Shown: piece after piece, positions 54,566-64,000 of the stretch
Numbering within the stretch: the stretch's first letter is position 1
Layout of the letters: every line of letters starts with the position of its first letter
Assembly (NCBI RefSeq): GCF_900299535.1
Contig: NZ_OMKE01000009.1
Coordinates: 186,001 to 250,000, forward strand
Source: Aquimarina aquimarini
GTDB lineage: Bacteria; Bacteroidota; Bacteroidia; Flavobacteriales; Flavobacteriaceae
Reading direction: 5' to 3'
DNA length: 64,000 bases
Program-made: the position numbers and the translations under genes
Notes under the pieces: model-generated
The model's input: the letters and a program-made list of their open reading frames with translations, nothing else
Told to the model about the DNA's origin: nothing
Databases searched by the model: none

Positions 54566-55567
54566 TTACCAGCCAAAATTAAGGCCTAAAGAAAGATTAT
54601 TATAATTCTGTAAAGTATAATCCATATTAGCTTTAAAAATTCCAAATTTTACTCTTGCACCTATAGTTGCCTTCACTCCATTTGTTTTATTTCTTACACT
54701 AATCGGATCAGTAATTATCTGCGAAGCTAATGAGCCATTTTGTACCTGATAGGTTCCTAGTACATCTGCATTACTTGATCCAAAATAATACCCTAGACCA
54801 CCATAAAAATTAAAAACAGGAAATTTGGTAGACACAACACTTGTAATTAACCAGGAGTTTGTTTGCAAACTCACTTCTTGATCTGTTCCAGACACTTCAC
54901 TATCAGAATTTATATCATAGAAACCTTTGACGTTTGTATATCCTATTAACGCCGATAACCTAACTGGCCACCTTTTTAGAGGAAATACCCAATCTGTAAA
55001 TTCGTGTTGAAATCCCACTCCATATAATTGTATTTCTGCATCTTGCACAGCCTTTACTCTTGGCAAAAACCTCAACTTGATCTCTGTACTTTTTATCAAT
55101 CCTAGTGATCCTTGAATAAAACCACTTGGTATAGAATTAATTCCCGAATCTCCAAACCCATCTGGCAGAACAATCTCTACTGCTGGGCCTTGATCAGAAG
55201 CAACTATTACAGAAACATCTTGTTGATTATTCCCTAATGCACTGGCTACTTCTTGTCTTGTTTGCCCACTTGAAAGTATTAAATTTGTATAATTGCGAGT
55301 ATCTAAAACAAAGGATTGTTTCTCATCTCTCACAAAAGAAAGATTACCTACTATTCCCACTTCAAAGTGCCAGAGTTTTTTGGTTTTTGCAGTACTATAC
55401 CAACCATTACTCATAGCATTGACCAATGATTCTCCTGCTGGAGCAAAATACTCCCCACTAAATCTTTGAGCATTATCAATTCCTGCTTCCAGAATTTGAT
55501 CTATATCTGTTTGTGAAAAGCCGACATGACATAGAACCAATGTCAACAGCAACATGCATTTTTTCAT
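54566..55567 (-). CDS. DUF6588-type outer-membrane protein
   Basis: This 333-residue exported protein has a signal peptide (MKKCMLLLTLVLCHVGFSQ). The conserved N-terminal motif AGIDNAQRFSGEYFAPAGES, followed by NGWYSTAKTKKLWHFEVGI, matches my recollection of DUF6588. The rest is beta-rich with Tyr/Phe-rich strands and ends with ANMDYTLQNYNNLSLGLNFGW, a typical outer-membrane terminal strand. The function is unknown. The ATG at 55567 is chosen over 55594. It lies between gyrB and mdh in the same direction, after the gyrB terminator. Confidence 0.8.
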   Translation of the reverse strand: MKKCMLLLTLVLCHVGFSQTDIDQILEAGIDNAQRFSGEYFAPAGESLVNAMSNGWYSTAKTKKLWHFEVGIVGNLSFVRDEKQSFVLDTRNYTNLILSSGQTRQEVASALGNNQQDVSVIVASDQGPAVEIVLPDGFGDSGINSIPSGFIQGSLGLIKSTEIKLRFLPRVKAVQDAEIQLYGVGFQHEFTDWVFPLKRWPVRLSALIGYTNVKGFYDINSDSEVSGTDQEVSLQTNSWLITSVVSTKFPVFNFYGGLGYYFGSSNADVLGTYQVQNGSLASQIITDPISVRNKTNGVKATIGARVKFGIFKANMDYTLQNYNNLSLGLNFGW

Positions 55568-55600
55568 AAGATTTGGGTTTAATAGGCATTGCAATATAAA

Positions 55601-55636
55601 AAAAAATCCGCTATACCATAGATATGCGGATTTTTT
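55601..55636 (-). terminator. Intrinsic terminator of gyrB
   Basis: AAAAAATCCGC (55601-55611) and GCGGATTTTTT (55626-55636) form an 11-bp stem, with a T-run on the minus strand. Confidence 0.85.
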
Positions 55637-55656
55637 AGTCTTTTAACAAATACTAC

Positions 55657-57609
<1,953 letters not shown>

Positions 57610-57636
57610 TTATTTTTTTTACTTTTTGACAACAAA

Positions 57637-57644
57637 CAAAGATA
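57637..57644 (-). promoter_or_regulatory. gyrB -7 element
   Basis: The minus strand reads TATCTTTG, a perfect TAnnTTTG match, 39 bp before the gyrB ATG. No clear -33 TTTG is at the right distance. Confidence 0.5.
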
Positions 57645-57893
57645 AAAAAACAGTAAAAGGATAAAAGGGTTTTATCAAAGATGATTTAAAGAGTTATCAA
57701 CAATTAGTTAAGAACCAGTACCAGAAAAAAGGAAAATGCTCTTAAAAACGATAAAAATGCCCTTAAATTGAATTTAAGGATATCATAACATTTTTAAGCA
57801 TTTCTTAAACTTCAAAAACTAACACACTAGCAATGAGTAATCTAAAAAAACCATATATCCTGACTCCCTGTTTTTATTGGATTTATAAACTAT

Positions 57894-57922
57894 AAAACCC
57901 TGAAAATGATTTTCAGGGTTTT
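57894..57922 (-). terminator. Intrinsic terminator of asnB
   Basis: Perfect 14-bp arms (AAAACCCTGAAAAT and ATTTTCAGGGTTTT) around a single base form a hairpin ending in TTTT on the minus strand. The remaining 57645-57893 shows no gene. Confidence 0.85.
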
Positions 57923-57989
57923 ACATCACAATTAACGCAACTTTCAGCTATAAGTAAACTGGAACTTGGTTATATTATAAAATACTAGC

Positions 57990-59654
57990 TTAATATGCTT
58001 CCTCATGTACGTTGGTTACTGCTCTACCACTAGGATCATTCATATTCTTAAACGCTTCATCCCATTCTAAGGCTATTTTTGTGCTACAAGCTACAGATGG
58101 TTCCTGAGGCACACTTAATGCTGCTGTATCACTAGGAAAGTGGGTTTCAAAAATAGATCTGTAATAAAATTCTTCTTTGTTTTGAGGAGTTTGTATCGGA
58201 AATCTAAAATGTGCATTCGCCATTTGTTCATCAGTAATTTCGGTTTCTACAACTTCTTTTAATGTATCGATCCAACTATACCCAACTCCATCAGAAAATT
58301 GTTCTTTCTGCCTCCAAGCAACGCTTTCTGGTAAGTAGGATTCAAAAGCTTTACGAATAACCCATTTCTCCATTCTTTCTCCGTTGATCATTTTATCTTT
58401 GGGATTAATTCTCATGGCTACATCCATAAATTCTTTGTCCAAGAATGGTACTCGCCCTTCTATCCCCCAAGCCGCAAGTGATTTATTTGCTCTTAAACAG
58501 TCATACATATGAAGTTTATCAAGTTTACGCACGGTTTCTTCATGAAACTCTTTTGCATTTGGGGCTTTATGAAAATAGAGATATCCACCAAAAATCTCAT
58601 CTGCTCCTTCTCCAGAAAGTACCATTTTTACTCCCATAGATTTAATAACTCTAGCCATTAAATACATAGGTGTTGATGCTCTTATCGTAGTAATATCATA
58701 TGTTTCTAGATTATAAATAACATCTTTTATTGCATCCAATCCTTCTTGGATTGTAAATTTAATCTCATGATGAACCGTCCCTATATGATCTGCCACTTTC
58801 TGTGCAGCTGCTAGATCTGGTGACCCTTCTAACCCGACTGAAAATGAATGTAATTTAGGCCACCAAGCATCTTTGGTATCATTAGATTCTATTCGTTTTT
58901 CAGAATATTTCTTAGCTATAGCTGAAGTTACAGAAGAATCCAAACCTCCAGACAGTAATACTCCATATGGCACATCTGACATTAATTGCCTGTGAACTGC
59001 TGCTTCCAATGCATCTCTAAGTTCATCAATACTCGTCTGGTTTTCTTGTACTGTTTTATAATCAGACCAATCTCTTACGTACCACTTTTTAAGCTCTCCT
59101 TCTTTACTATATAAATAATGCCCTGGGGGAAACAATTCTATTTTTGCACAAACTCCTTCAAGAGCCTTTAATTCTGAAGCTACATAAAAAGTTCCATTTT
59201 GATCCCACCCCATATACAGGGGAATAATCCCCATATGATCTCTTGCAATTAAGTACACATCTTTTTCTACATCGTATAAAGCAAAAGCAAATATCCCATT
59301 AAGATCATCTAAAAATGCTGTCCCCTTTTTTTGATACAATGCTAAAATTACTTCACAGTCTGATTCTGTCTGAAAATCATAACTCCCTTCAAATTGCTTA
59401 CGAAGTTCTCTATGATTGTAAATCTCTCCATTTGCAGCAAGGATTAATTTTTTATCTGCACTAAATAATGGTTGTTTACCAGAAACGGGGTCTACTATTG
59501 CTAATCTTTCATGAGCAAGTATCGCATTATTGTCTGAATATATTCCACTCCAATCTGGACCTCTATGTCTTATTTTTTTTGACATCTCTAATAATTGAGG
59601 TCTTAACACCTCTGAGTCTTGCTTTAAATCAAAAGCACAAACAATTCCACACAT
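57990..59654 (-). CDS. asnB: Glutamine-dependent asparagine synthase
   Basis: This 554-residue enzyme converts aspartate, ATP and glutamine to asparagine. Its N-terminal class II amidotransferase domain begins with the nucleophile Cys2 (MCGIVCAFDL). It contains GPDWSG, ANGEIYNH and ESDCEVILAL. The C-terminal synthetase domain has the ATP pyrophosphatase loop LLSGGLDSS, GEGADEIFGGY and RVPFLDKEFMDVAMRINPKD. The length and motifs match bacterial AsnB. It is a monocistronic unit with its own terminator. Confidence 0.96.
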   Translation of the reverse strand: MCGIVCAFDLKQDSEVLRPQLLEMSKKIRHRGPDWSGIYSDNNAILAHERLAIVDPVSGKQPLFSADKKLILAANGEIYNHRELRKQFEGSYDFQTESDCEVILALYQKKGTAFLDDLNGIFAFALYDVEKDVYLIARDHMGIIPLYMGWDQNGTFYVASELKALEGVCAKIELFPPGHYLYSKEGELKKWYVRDWSDYKTVQENQTSIDELRDALEAAVHRQLMSDVPYGVLLSGGLDSSVTSAIAKKYSEKRIESNDTKDAWWPKLHSFSVGLEGSPDLAAAQKVADHIGTVHHEIKFTIQEGLDAIKDVIYNLETYDITTIRASTPMYLMARVIKSMGVKMVLSGEGADEIFGGYLYFHKAPNAKEFHEETVRKLDKLHMYDCLRANKSLAAWGIEGRVPFLDKEFMDVAMRINPKDKMINGERMEKWVIRKAFESYLPESVAWRQKEQFSDGVGYSWIDTLKEVVETEITDEQMANAHFRFPIQTPQNKEEFYYRSIFETHFPSDTAALSVPQEPSVACSTKIALEWDEAFKNMNDPSGRAVTNVHEEAY

Positions 59655-59916
59655 ATCTTTCTTCTTTTCTATTAGTTTGAGATATCAAATATTAACTTAT
59701 AGTTACAAAATAAAAACAATAACAACGCATCACCTTACAATATCAAACAAAAAGAACACAAAAAACTATAAAACAAAACAAAAAACATTATTTCTCCTTA
59801 CTTCTACTACTAAACTGTTACTACAAACATTTAACACAATTTATAGACAGGATTAACACTTCGATTGTAAGTTCACAGATATCTTTACAGCAATCATAAA
59901 AATTAAAATCACCATT

Positions 59917-60450
59917 ATGAAAAAATCACTCGTATTAATTATTATTATGTTTTTGGGTACGCTATCTTCTGTAAATGCTCAAAAGTTTGCTGGATTACAA
60001 AAAAGCCCAACTGACATTTCTTATGCAAAAAAGGATAGAAATGCCAAACCTGAGATCAAAGTTGTTTATAGTCGTCCTCAGAAAAAAGGTCGTAAAATTT
60101 TTGGTAGTCTAGCCGCATATAATAAGGTATGGAGAACTGGTGCTGATGAAGCAACAGAAATTAAGTTCTATCAAGATGTAAAAATGGGAGATAAAACTAT
60201 CAAAGCAGGTACATACTCTTTATTTACTATTCCTGGTGAAAAAGAATGGACTATTATTATAAATTCTGACCTTGATAGTTGGGGCGCTTATAACTATGAT
60301 AAAAGCAAGGACGTTGCAAGAATTAATGTTCCTGTAGCCAAAGGTGATGAATTAGAAGTTTTTTCTATTGCATTCAAAAAGACTGACAAAGGATATCATA
60401 TGGCAATGGGATGGGACACTACTGTTGTAGAGGTTCCTTTTTACTTCTAA
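59917..60450 (+). CDS. DUF2911 secreted protein
   Basis: This 177-residue exported protein has a signal peptide (ends GTLSSVNAQ) and a DUF2911 domain. Landmarks are VVYSRPQKKGRKIFG, KVWRTGADEATEIKFYQDV and the C-terminal AMGWDTTVVEVPFYF. DUF2911 is a common Bacteroidota periplasmic family without known function, and the fold is beta-rich. It is followed by a strong terminator and by the small-peptide region. Confidence 0.88.
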   Translation: MKKSLVLIIIMFLGTLSSVNAQKFAGLQKSPTDISYAKKDRNAKPEIKVVYSRPQKKGRKIFGSLAAYNKVWRTGADEATEIKFYQDVKMGDKTIKAGTYSLFTIPGEKEWTIIINSDLDSWGAYNYDKSKDVARINVPVAKGDELEVFSIAFKKTDKGYHMAMGWDTTVVEVPFYF

Positions 60451-60473
60451 TCAAATTTTAAATCTTCTTATAT

Positions 60474-60512
60474 AAAAAAATAGCTTGAACGTTTTGTTCA
60501 AGCTATTTTTCC
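60474..60512 (+). terminator. Intrinsic terminator of the DUF2911 gene
   Basis: AAAAATAGCTTGAAC and GTTCAAGCTATTTTT (60496-60510) form a 15-bp stem with a GTTTT loop and a U-run. Confidence 0.88.
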
Positions 60513-60586
60513 CTAAATTAAAATTATTAAGTGTGCGTTTTAGTACCTCAACAGAGGTCAATTAGTTCTTCCTTCAACTACCTTTT

Positions 60587-60685
60587 CTATCTATGTATTG
60601 CATGACCAGACGCGCCAGGTAGTTCTTTTAGAAATTCCATTACGATTCTAAAAGTTAATCTAAATTTTGTGTAAAATAGCCCCAT
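60587..60685 (-). CDS. Micro-peptide A of a tandem 32-residue family
   Basis: This ORF is 32 codons plus TAG. The peptide starts MGLFYTKFRLTFRIVMEF and ends LKELPGASGHAIHR. It is cationic and amphipathic, with no cysteine. Aligned without gaps with copies B and C, the positions M1, F18, L19, L22, P23, A25 and A29 are invariant and positions 20 and 32 are always Lys or Arg. A full promoter precedes it: TTG (60757-60755), 20 bp, then TATATTTG (60734-60727). The leader is 41 nt. A small hairpin, ACCTC-AACA-GAGGT (60545-60558), lies downstream. I recognise no family. It could be a signalling peptide, a type I toxin or an antimicrobial precursor; none is shown. Confidence 0.7.
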   Translation of the reverse strand: MGLFYTKFRLTFRIVMEFLKELPGASGHAIHR

Positions 60686-60726
60686 AAGTGTTTGATTAAA
60701 AGTTAATTATTATTGTTATTGTTTTT

Positions 60727-60757
60727 CAAATATAACATTGATATTACGAGATATCAA
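60727..60757 (-). promoter_or_regulatory. Promoter of micro-peptide A
   Basis: The minus strand reads TTG-N20-TATATTTG, a consensus Bacteroidota promoter ending 41 nt before the ATG. Confidence 0.6.
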
Positions 60758-60956
60758 TAGTTTTATATACATTTTAGATATAAATTGAGATTTCACCGAC
60801 GACTAACACAAAAAGCTCAATTTCAGCAAGTTTCGCTTTTATTTTTTTATTCATTTACATAAAGAAAGCAGGGTGATTTCCCCAAATCTCTATATTACCC
60901 CATCAAATAGCTACTTTTATTATTTTTCACTATTACATCATGTTTTCTTACAATTC

Positions 60957-61055
60957 TTATCTATGAATTGCATTACTACAAGCCGATGGTAATTGTCTTA
61001 AGAAAGTTGTTAATGCTTTCATATCAATAGTCAAAATACCGTAGAGAAATTTCAT
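60957..61055 (-). CDS. Micro-peptide B of a tandem 32-residue family
   Basis: This ORF is 32 codons plus TAA, the same length as A and C. The peptide starts MKFLYGILTIDMKALTTF and ends LRQLPSACSNAIHR, sharing the terminal AIHR with A. It has one cysteine, at position 26, where A and C have Ser. The -7 element TATATTTG (61089-61082) is identical to that of A and lies 26 nt before the ATG; no -33 box is seen. Outside the C-terminal motif the sequence is free to vary while length is kept, which suggests selection on a C-terminal segment. Confidence 0.7.
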   Translation of the reverse strand: MKFLYGILTIDMKALTTFLRQLPSACSNAIHR

Positions 61056-61081
61056 AATCTTTTGATTTTTAGTTTGTTACA

Positions 61082-61089
61082 CAAATATA
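61082..61089 (-). promoter_or_regulatory. -7 element of micro-peptide B
   Basis: TATATTTG on the minus strand lies 26 nt before the ATG, the same distance as the -7-like element of copy C. Confidence 0.5.
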
Positions 61090-61455
61090 ACACCTATATC
61101 GTATTACTTAAAAAAAATTAACATATTCAAATTGAATTTTTAGACATAAAACATCGTAGAAACGACATACAGCTTAAAAGAGACTACAGTCAATTTTTAT
61201 GTTAGGAAATTTCCTACTCAAATATTGCAATATATAGGGGTTTTTTCCCCTTTATTAATTTTATTTAGATTTATTTAAAGCTTATAAAACACAACAAAAG
61301 CAATAAAAAGAGGGTTCTGAACACGTGCAACCTAATTATTATAGTAATAATAATTTTTCTGGTAGTTTTAAAGAAGTAAAATCGTGTTGCAAGAAGAAAT
61401 GATATACATAGTCAAGGTAACTGTAGTATATTTTGTGAAATTCTAGTTATTATTA

Positions 61456-61492
61456 TAAAAATCAAGAGATTGTCTCCGCAAAACAATCTCTT
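61456..61492 (-). terminator. Terminator of micro-peptide C
   Basis: On the minus strand AAGAGATTGT (61492-61483) pairs with ACAATCTCTT (61473-61464), followed by GATTTTTATAA. The predicted transcript from about 61672 to 61456 is about 215 nt and contains only this small gene. Confidence 0.7.
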
Positions 61493-61549
61493 AATCAAAG
61501 CACTATAACATGTAATAACAAGTAATATATTATTATACCCATGCCCAAT

Positions 61550-61648
61550 CTATTTACCCATTGCATAACGTGATGCTCCTGGTAAATCTCTTAAAAAACT
61601 TATTATAATATTAAATTTTAGTCCGAAAAAAGTAGTAATATATTTCAT
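61550..61648 (-). CDS. Micro-peptide C of a tandem 32-residue family
   Basis: This ORF is 32 codons plus TAG. The peptide starts MKYITTFFGLKFNIIISF and ends LRDLPGASRYAMGK, sharing FL-x-x-LPGAS with copy A (14 of 32 positions identical). A -7-like TAAATTTA (61682-61675, one mismatch) lies 26 nt before the ATG, with a TTTTTTG 23 bp further up. An intrinsic terminator follows, so this copy looks like a complete stand-alone gene. The N-terminal half is hydrophobic (FFGLKFNIIISFL), in keeping with membrane interaction. The function is unknown. Confidence 0.72.
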   Translation of the reverse strand: MKYITTFFGLKFNIIISFLRDLPGASRYAMGK

Positions 61649-61674
61649 AACATCCTGATTTTATAATTATACTG

Positions 61675-61712
61675 TAAATTTAAAGCATATCATCAGTTGT
61701 CTTTTCAAAAAA
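61675..61712 (-). promoter_or_regulatory. Putative promoter of micro-peptide C
   Basis: TTTTTTG (61712-61706), 23 bp and TAAATTTA (61682-61675) on the minus strand form a one-mismatch version of the Bacteroidota promoter. Confidence 0.4.
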
Positions 61713-61834
61713 TCGTTAACTGACCAAAAAGTGTATTTAAAATAACATTTTTGTTCGACGAACGGTAAATTTTACTCGTTTCACAGAACAAAATTACGGT
61801 ATTACATTAAAAATCAAGGTATTTACAAGTACTA

Positions 61835-62464
61835 TTATGGGATATTAAGATATTTGTGTGTTTGTAATGATACTTTCCATTTTGGGTTTTTCATTACATA
61901 ATCAACAATCATAGGAACTACCTTATCTCTTACACTCCATTCTGGTTGAAGATATAGCACACACTCCTCTGAAACCTTTGCAGCTTGTTTTTCTGCAAAT
62001 TCAAAATCACTTTTATTATAGACAATACATTTTAGCTCATTTGCTTTTTTACTAACCTCTTCTTTTGGTAGCATTCTTTTTTTAGGAGAAAGGCAAATCC
62101 AATCCCAATCACCTGTGAGAGGATATGCTCCTGATGTTTCGATATGTGTTTTGGCTCCCTTTTCTTTTAGACCATCTGTAAGAGGGTTCATATTCCAGGT
62201 AAGAGGCTCTCCTCCTGTAACTACAATTACATTACTATGTTTAAGTGCATTTTCTACAATTATATCAGTATCAGTTGGAGGATGTAGATTAGCATTCCAA
62301 CTTTCTTTTACATCACACCAATGGCATCCTACATCACAACCTCCTATTCTTATAAAATAAGCTGCTGTCCCTTTATAGTAACCTTCTCCCTGAATGGTAT
62401 AAAATTCTTCCATAAGAGGAAGCATCTTTCCATCATTTACCAATTTCTGTACACTCTTTTGCAT
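61835..62464 (-). CDS. queE: 7-carboxy-7-deazaguanine synthase
   Basis: This 209-residue radical-SAM enzyme forms 7-carboxy-7-deazaguanine from 6-carboxy-tetrahydropterin in the queuosine pathway. The 4Fe-4S motif is C43-x3-C47-x2-C50 in GGCDVGCHWC. The N-terminal LMEEFYTIQGEGYYKGTAAYF is the QueE hallmark, and VTGGEPLTWN and ICLSPKKR complete the active site. The length agrees with short QueE enzymes. It is a single gene, downstream in direction of the RidA-like gene. Confidence 0.95.
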   Translation of the reverse strand: MQKSVQKLVNDGKMLPLMEEFYTIQGEGYYKGTAAYFIRIGGCDVGCHWCDVKESWNANLHPPTDTDIIVENALKHSNVIVVTGGEPLTWNMNPLTDGLKEKGAKTHIETSGAYPLTGDWDWICLSPKKRMLPKEEVSKKANELKCIVYNKSDFEFAEKQAAKVSEECVLYLQPEWSVRDKVVPMIVDYVMKNPKWKVSLQTHKYLNIP

Positions 62465-62583
62465 AAGGGAGCAAAGGTAAATAATATTAAATTACGATTT
62501 TACAATAATTAGAATAAGAAAAAAGTCTTTAGTATAACTCTTTTTTATGCTACAAAAAAGCTTTTTTTAAATCATCCAAAACT

Positions 62584-63042
62584 CTATTTCTTTTTGACCG
62601 CTACGCACTCTATTTCTATCTTAGCATCTTTTGCAAGTCCTTTTGCTGCAAAAGTAGTACGAGCAGGTTTATGAGGAAAATAGTCTTTATAAATCTCATT
62701 AAAAGCAGAAAAATCGTTTATATCAGAAAGAATCACAGTGCACTTTACTACATTTTCCATATCCATATTATGATGCTTCAAAACATCTTTTATATTTTCC
62801 AAAGCTTGCTTTGTTTCTACTTTTATCCCTCCTTCAACTAATTCTCTTACACTATGATCCATACCTATCTGCCCAGATAGAAAGTATAAATCTCCAACTT
62901 GTACAATATCAGAAAATGGAGCTTTTGATTTTTTGGGTTCGTGTGTCTTATGAAAAACTACTTCTTTTTTAGAATCAGAAGTATTCATAGTGCATCCTAT
63001 AAAAATCATTAAAAGACATATAAGAGAAATTGTTTTTTTCAT
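62584..63042 (-). CDS. RidA-family lipoprotein
   Basis: This 152-residue protein has a lipoprotein signal (lipobox FIGC, Cys at about 17) followed by a complete RidA/YjgF domain. It shows APFSDIVQVGDLYFLSGQIG, VVKCTVILSDINDFSAFNEI and PARTTFAAKGL, with the conserved active-site Arg, then IEIECVAVKK. Cytosolic RidA hydrolyses reactive enamine/imine intermediates. An exported, lipid-anchored member must act in the periplasm or at the outer membrane, so its substrate is unknown. I use the ATG at 63042, which begins the signal peptide, not the in-frame ATG at 63084. Confidence 0.85.
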   Translation of the reverse strand: MKKTISLICLLMIFIGCTMNTSDSKKEVVFHKTHEPKKSKAPFSDIVQVGDLYFLSGQIGMDHSVRELVEGGIKVETKQALENIKDVLKHHNMDMENVVKCTVILSDINDFSAFNEIYKDYFPHKPARTTFAAKGLAKDAKIEIECVAVKKK

Positions 63043-63208
63043 CTGTTTATATCTGAAATTATAATTATTTTCTTGTTTAGTCATAACTTCAAAACCGATT
63101 TTAATACCATTTTTATAAAGAGCTACAATTTTACTTTGTATTAAAAATAACGTATAATTTCTATAGAAAAGTTAAGATTCCTATTTTTATGCAAAATTAT
63201 TTCTAATT

Positions 63209-64000
63209 ATGAGTGATAATCAGGCATTTCTAGATCATATAAATAAAGGATACACCACCAAAGGTGATTTTCTAACCATGGGAGCAGCTATGTATAATGG
63301 CGAGACGATAACCGATGCTCATGTAAAAATCCCTTTAAAAACATTAAACCGTCACGGTTTGATAGCTGGAGCAACAGGTACAGGAAAAACCAAAACCCTA
63401 CAAGTAATAGCTGAAAATCTAAGCGAACAAGGAATCCCTGTACTTTTGATGGATATAAAAGGAGACTTGAGTGGAATCGCAGCGGCAAGCCCAGGACATC
63501 CTAAAATCGATGAACGTCATCAGAAAATCGGCATTCCCTTTGAAGCCAAAAATTTTCCTGTAGAAATTCTCTCACTCTCTGATCAAGATGGGGTAAGGCT
63601 TAGAGCTACAGTAAGTGAATTTGGACCTGTATTATTATCCAGAATCCTTGATGTAACAACTACTCAAGCAGGAATTATTTCTGTTATTTTCAAATATTGC
63701 GATGATAATAAACTACCCCTATTAGATTTAAAAGATCTAAAAAAAGTATTACAGTTTGCTACCCAAGAAGGAAAAAAGGAATTAGAAAAAGATTATGGTC
63801 GTATCTCTACTGCCTCTACTGGGTCTATTTTACGTAAAATAGTAGAACTTGAGCAACAAGGAGCTGATCAATTTTTTGGTGAGAAGTCATTTGAAGTTCA
63901 AGATTTGTGTAGAATTGATGAAAACGGCAGAGGTATAATTAATATTATTAGATTAACAGATATACAAGATAAACCCAAGTTGTTTTCTACTTTTATGCTG
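63209..64000 (+). CDS. HerA-like ATPase (DUF853), 5' part
   Basis: The first 264 codons of a plus-strand gene run off the right edge. The Walker A motif is GATGTGKT at 54-61, followed by a Walker B-like VLLMDIKGDLSG near residue 80. The start (DHINKGYTTKGDFLTMGAAM) and LSDQDGVRLRATVSEFGPVL match the DUF853 / YjgR family of HerA-type ATPases. These are proteins of about 500 residues with a helicase-like fold and poorly known function. The ATG at 63209 fits the family N-terminus. The 3' part is missing. Confidence 0.88.
   Translation, partial: MSDNQAFLDHINKGYTTKGDFLTMGAAMYNGETITDAHVKIPLKTLNRHGLIAGATGTGKTKTLQVIAENLSEQGIPVLLMDIKGDLSGIAAASPGHPKIDERHQKIGIPFEAKNFPVEILSLSDQDGVRLRATVSEFGPVLLSRILDVTTTQAGIISVIFKYCDDNKLPLLDLKDLKKVLQFATQEGKKELEKDYGRISTASTGSILRKIVELEQQGADQFFGEKSFEVQDLCRIDENGRGIINIIRLTDIQDKPKLFSTFML

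Larger units (their letters stand above)
60451..61834 (-). other. 1.4-kb intergenic region carrying three micro-genes
   Basis: This stretch has no ORF above 60 codons. It holds three related 32-codon minus-strand genes (60587, 60957, 61550) with separate promoters. It also holds a hairpin AGGGG-TTTTTT-CCCCT near 61238-61254, a palindrome AGGAAATTTCCT near 61205, and a terminator after the third gene (61456-61492). Spacing between the genes is 271 and 494 bp. Confidence 0.7.

Noticed and set aside
57861..57885. CTCCCTGTTTTTATTGG, resembling the shared operator
   Set aside because: The right half lacks CAGGG and it lies at the end of asnB, not before a gene.
61320..61440. Possible fourth micro-peptide on the minus strand (segment SLKLPEKLLLL)
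   Set aside because: There is no ATG in frame, the length differs and the LPGAS and terminal basic motifs are missing. It could be a decayed copy but cannot be supported.

Overview
This 64 kb window is a low-GC chromosomal segment from a marine-type member of the Flavobacteriaceae (Bacteroidota), possibly Aquimarina-like; the genus is a guess. The evidence is type IX secretion C-terminal domains, a PorP/SprF protein, a fused SecDF, flavobacterial house-keeping genes (gyrB, mdh, typA, kdsA, asnB, queE), promoters of the Bacteroidota TTTG / TAnnTTTG type and many Sec lipoproteins. I recognised no rRNA, tRNA, CRISPR array or insertion sequence with a transposase.

Layout. 0.2-8.1 kb: an AraC-type regulator, a cystathionine beta-synthase-like enzyme, a LolC/E-type permease divergent from a NamZ/DUF1343 lipoprotein, and a TPR histidine kinase with its LuxR-type response regulator. 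8.5-17.5 kb: two very large secreted proteins with near-identical type IX sorting modules, with a PorP/SprF partner between them. 18.0-24.3 kb: a cassette with two LipL32-like secreted proteins around SIMPL, zinc-ribbon, SPFH/SHOCT and DUF6620 genes. 24.4-34.4 kb: accessory metabolism and envelope genes (YkgJ, methyltransferase, zincin, DoxX, ECF sigma, amidohydrolase, GH18, M23 peptidase, outer-membrane barrel). 34.4-42.8 kb: a giant TPR protein, ftsE, csaA-like, typA, kdsA and a candidate sRNA. 43.8-47.6 kb: a winged-helix regulator with two copies of a perfect or near-perfect operator that also drives a Coq4-like/DUF1361/CreD operon. 48.3-57.6 kb: a MITE-like hairpin, secDF, two orphan SecD-like periplasmic proteins, mdh, DUF6588 and gyrB. 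58-64 kb: asnB, DUF2911, a 1.4 kb apparently empty stretch that holds three related 32-codon genes, queE, a RidA-like lipoprotein and the start of a HerA-like ATPase.

The strongest previously undescribed candidates are (1) the three tandem 32-residue peptide genes at 60587-61648, each exactly 99 nt with its own promoter; (2) the LipL32 / SPFH / zinc-ribbon / DUF6620 cassette; (3) a four-site palindrome (core CTGTTTTCAG) upstream of the two-component pair, the giant adhesin operon, the LipL32 cassette and a small membrane protein, with fixed distances to the -7 element; and (4) solo SecD head-domain proteins next to secDF. All functional links are read from sequence and context only.
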